NCBI GenBank assembly: GCA_022497155.1
Contig: MU385710.1
Span: 682,001-746,000, forward strand
Direction: 5' to 3'
Length of the DNA stretch: 64,000 nt
DNA from: Whalleya microplaca
Lineage: Eukaryota > Ascomycota > Sordariomycetes > Xylariales > Xylariaceae
In this document: positions 60,469 through 64,000 of the stretch, piece by piece
Layout of the letters: every line of letters starts with the position of its first letter
Position numbering within the stretch: the first letter of the stretch is position 1
Program-made: the position numbers and the translations under genes
The notes under the pieces: generated by a model
Told to the model about the DNA's origin: nothing
Database searches by the model: none
The model's input: the letters and a program-made list of their open reading frames with translations, nothing else

Positions 60469-62265
60469 ATGGTATCCTCTCATGAAGGCTCCCCGCTCCT
60501 CGGTCGAAATCCCGATCGTACGACTGATGGATTTGCTTTTCCGTCGCACGAGGGCGATGGCGAGCCGAGAAGACAGGCTGACAGGCCGGAAACACCGCGT
60601 GAAAGATACCCCGATGCTACCTGTGTGACCGGTACCAAGTTCCAAATCACCCGGACGGAACGCGCAGTCCTCTTTTTCGGTATCTTCTTGGTAGGGTACG
60701 TGTACGGGCTGGAGAGCCAGGTCCGGTCTACGTACCAGCCGTACGCAACGTCCAGCTTTTCTTTGCACTCCCGCCTGGCTACCATCAATGTCATCCGGAG
60801 TGTTATGGGCGTCGCGGCCCAGCCCACCGTGGCCAAAGTCGCCGACGTCTTCGGGCGGTTCAAAGTGATCGCCTTCTCCGTTCTTTTGTACTCCGTCGGC
60901 ATCGCCATTGAAGCCAGCGCCAATTCCGTCGAGCTCTTCTGTGCCGGGGCCGTAATGTATCAAGTTGGATACACGTGCAGCGTATTGCTCACGGAAGTGC
61001 TTGTTGCTGACTTCTCATCTATGAGAGCTCGCGTATTCTTCAGCTACGTTCCCGCCTTGCCTTTTGTCATCAACACTTGGATCAGCGGGAATATCACATC
61101 GGCGGTGCTCAGAACGACCACATGGAGATGGGGGTTTGGTATGTGGGCTATTATATATCCCATTACTTCTTTGCCTCTTCTAGTCACACTCTATCATATC
61201 GAGCGACGTGCTCGTAAATATACCTTACTGAGCAGCAGTCCGAATTCCTCGCCGCATCTAGGCTCAGAATCATCAAGCTCTAAACTTGTACTTCAGCTTG
61301 ACATTGTAGGCCTCTCCATTATTGTCGCCGCGCTCTGTCTCATCCTGGCCCCTCTTACGATCGCTGGTGGAAAAGTTGGTCACTGGAGTGAGCCGCATAT
61401 CATTGCGCCCCTGGTAGTTGGTGTAATGTGCATTCCCGCCTTCATTGTCTGGGAGAGGAACGGTGCAAGAAAGCCAATTGTCCCTTACCGCCTACTAAAA
61501 GACCGCGGCGTTTGGGCTGCCCTCTCAGTAAGATGTCTGCTCAACTTTGCCTGGTCTACTCAGGCGAACTACTTGTTCACTGTACTCATTGTCGCATTCG
61601 ACTTTTCCGTCGAGACCGCCACCCGCATATTGTCCTTCTTCTCGTTCTTCGGCGTAATCAGCGGCCTCATCATGAGCTTGGTAATCTACAGAATCCGTAG
61701 ACTTAAGTACATCATCGTCTCAGGCACCTTTGTTTTCATCATCGCCTTCTGGCTCCTTATTCAGTATCCCGGAGGGGCAACAGACCCATCGAGGACCGGC
61801 CTTATTGGTGCCCAGGTCTTACTAGGGCTTGCTGCTGGAGGGTTCGCATATCCCACCCAAGCGTCCATTCAGGCATCTGCGATGGCCGAACATGTCGCCA
61901 TACTTACTGGACTCTACCATTCATTTTTCAACATTGGCGCTGCCTTGGGCTCCTGCTTATCGGGTGCTATCTGGTCACAGACTCTCTATCCAGTGTTGCA
62001 ATCCAATTTAGCATTTCAGCCGAATTCCAGTCTCGCCGAAGCGATCTACGACTCCCCATTTTCAGTCGTACCAAATTATCCCGTCGGCACGAATATCAGA
62101 GATGGTATAATTGAGAGCTACCAGTATGTTCAAAGGATACTTTGCATTGCGGGGATGTGTCTTTGTGTCCCCATGATTGGATTCGCGCTGCTGTTGCGAA
62201 ACCCGAAGTTATCAGAAAACCACGTCCAGCCAGAGGCCGGTGCCGATGATGTAACTGAAGAATGA
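60469..62265 (+). CDS. Siderophore-iron transporter (SIT/ARN family MFS)
   Basis: A 598-aa intronless membrane protein. After a polar N-terminus of about 60 residues, helix 1 (RAVLFFGIFLVGYVYGLESQVRSTYQPYA) has the family-typical YGLExQVRxTYQxYA sequence, followed by VADVFGR in loop 2-3. About 14 helices are expected. It imports ferric siderophores across the plasma membrane. The start at 60469 (MVSSHEG) is preferred; an in-frame ATG at 60427 would add 14 residues. The upstream iron-GATA site agrees with the assignment. No siderophore synthetase is in the window. Confidence 0.87.
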   Translation: MVSSHEGSPLLGRNPDRTTDGFAFPSHEGDGEPRRQADRPETPRERYPDATCVTGTKFQITRTERAVLFFGIFLVGYVYGLESQVRSTYQPYATSSFSLHSRLATINVIRSVMGVAAQPTVAKVADVFGRFKVIAFSVLLYSVGIAIEASANSVELFCAGAVMYQVGYTCSVLLTEVLVADFSSMRARVFFSYVPALPFVINTWISGNITSAVLRTTTWRWGFGMWAIIYPITSLPLLVTLYHIERRARKYTLLSSSPNSSPHLGSESSSSKLVLQLDIVGLSIIVAALCLILAPLTIAGGKVGHWSEPHIIAPLVVGVMCIPAFIVWERNGARKPIVPYRLLKDRGVWAALSVRCLLNFAWSTQANYLFTVLIVAFDFSVETATRILSFFSFFGVISGLIMSLVIYRIRRLKYIIVSGTFVFIIAFWLLIQYPGGATDPSRTGLIGAQVLLGLAAGGFAYPTQASIQASAMAEHVAILTGLYHSFFNIGAALGSCLSGAIWSQTLYPVLQSNLAFQPNSSLAEAIYDSPFSVVPNYPVGTNIRDGIIESYQYVQRILCIAGMCLCVPMIGFALLLRNPKLSENHVQPEAGADDVTEE

Positions 62266-64000
62266 GGTGGTAGGTCAGATAAGGAAGCAACACTCACATT
62301 CGAATTTGTCATGAATCAGAATATTGTACAACCCACCTCTTAGCATAGCATTTAGAAGGACAATTTTGGGTTCACTGCGCAGTAACCACTCGATACCCTG
62401 GAACATTATCTTTAGAATAGATGGGGTGGTTCTCTGAATTCCTTAAAGGAATTGAATAAGGCTAAACAATACGATACCATGTAGCCGTCGCAAGTCGCGC
62501 CCCTTATTAAAATCGTGGTTTGCTGTTCGCTTCCAATGCTATATATGTTATGACATGTATACTGAAAACCTAGTGGAAACTGAGAAACTTGAAAAGTAAT
62601 GCTACAAGATGATGACGATTTACTATAAATACTATGAAAATTTAAGAATCTTCTAAACTTATCCGGTATTTTTCGACCGGCTACGTCCCAGACGCCAATT
62701 TTGTATCCGAAAGGCTCTAACTCTGGAGGCTTTCCAATCACAAAGGCATCAGATATAGGTAGTCAAGTTAGACTGTCCTACTCGAAAGCTCAGACGAATT
62801 CATATTGAATTCATATTTCACCGTTATATGGTTTGAGAGACCGCTCTTACATACTATACTATAGGCGGTTAAGCTAGATTTTGATTACTTCATTACAAAC
62901 ACTAGGACCTAAAAGCGAGAAGCATATCAGAGAGGAACATATACCAGATAAGTACTATCTAAAGGCATAATTCAATATCGGATAGATAATTTGGTTTATT
63001 CTTCGACCAGTATCAGATCAATCAGTCACGAGGGACCTGTCTCAAGAATCTTTCTGTTTTGGACTACAAAATAAAAGCAAATGGTGCTCATATCTTAAAA
63101 AGACGCCAGACTGCATAATATACTACTAGGAAGCACCGCTTCTAGATATATGAGACATAGAAAAGTTTGACTATAATATAACTTTTCATTATCTATACTC
63201 TTAATCAGAACAAGTATGTGTCTTGCCGATTCACTACGTAAAGCTGTGACCCGTAGGGGACGTCAACATTAAAAGGCATTTAAATTTTAACAGGGCATAT
63301 GAGTAAGCCTATCTGTCATGTATTGTAGTTGTCTGTTAGGGAGGGAGGCCTAGGGTAAGGATTATGGTGACCAAAAGTGGGTTGTATTAATGATGGTGTA
63401 GTGAGCTACCTATGACTAGGTAACAATTCCTTATAAGTGGATGGCACGGACCACCCTTACAGTATGTATACTATTAACATCCTTTCTGCTAATACCACAA
63501 TCAAACCTTATATAGCCCCAAGCCAGTGCTGTCTTGATACTAGACACTGTTCATAATTTTGAAGTGTCGCTCAATATAGCAAACAGATAATTCAAGTGAT
63601 GTCTCAAGCGCTACGTACATTGCCCGTTGCCATTTGCAGGCACTTTCAAGAGATGAAAGACTCTACTTAGACAAGAGCTTAACTTCTCGTCAGTGAAAGC
63701 CCCCCGGATATAATCCATTTAGCTTGGAAACAAAGAACAGACACTTTTGACTGACAATGCTAGCAAAATAAGGCCATTGTTAAGAAACGGCACATAGTAA
63801 TGTACAAAATTCTCCGTCTAGGAACGAGTCGTAAGAGTTGTGAACTAGTAGCCCTTGACTTTGTGAGACGGGGTAGCCATTTTGTTGCGTTTCCATGGTA
63901 TTGTCAAGAAACTAAAGCATAGCGCGCACACCTAGATTTATGACTTAGTAGACACACGGCAAGTTGCTGTCTCTGCCTAATTTTGGCAAGCCTTCTAAGC
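62266..64000. other. Intergenic to window end, no gene seen
   Basis: 1.7 kb of AT-leaning sequence with no frame I can support. Confidence 0.5.

Overview
The window looks like nuclear DNA of a filamentous ascomycete (Pezizomycotina). The support is numerous short GT-AG introns (mostly 47-165 bp), a highly reducing polyketide synthase (HR-PKS), GH105, GH47 and GH3 enzymes, a BIM1/X325 copper protein, a Zn2Cys6 regulator, a siderophore transporter, and transposons turned extremely AT-rich by C-to-T/G-to-A changes typical of repeat-induced point mutation (RIP). I cannot name the species. Exon structures below were built by hand; I checked that phases close across each intron for the multi-exon genes reported as complete.

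Layout. 1-2706 and 27861-30302 are two inverted copies of one TA-flanked, RIP-ruined DNA transposon (about 2.2 kb without later insertions). They bracket a 25 kb block, and each carries nested solo-LTR-like insertions. Inside the block: a MITE (2713-3059) in the promoter of a GH105 hydrolase gene; a frameshifted APH-type kinase pseudogene; two divergently transcribed secreted paralogues of unknown function; a SAM methyltransferase; a broken LaeA/UMTA-like methyltransferase; a 12-exon, 2,581-aa HR-PKS (KS-AT-DH-CMeT-ER-KR-ACP); and a GPI-anchored BIM1/X325 protein. This resembles a small polyketide cluster that is partly decayed: synthase intact, at least one tailoring or regulatory methyltransferase broken, no transporter or dedicated regulator seen.

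30.3-44.6 kb: a third LTR-like element, a secreted GH3 beta-glucosidase, small secreted or membrane proteins, a two-exon PX-associated (PXA/DUF3818) protein, a 500-bp MITE with 72-bp perfect inverted repeats, a mitochondrial carrier and a type II membrane GH47 alpha-1,2-mannosidase.

45.9-56.3 kb: a likely 5-oxoproline or amide catabolic module made of a Dal5-family transporter, a 1,277-aa 5-oxoprolinase and a divergently transcribed Zn2Cys6 regulator. The transporter seems to need a 2-nt microexon to keep its frame.

56.3-64 kb: a short-chain dehydrogenase, long gene-poor stretches, and an intronless siderophore-type MFS transporter whose upstream region contains an exact match to the iron-responsive GATA-factor consensus ATCWGATAA.
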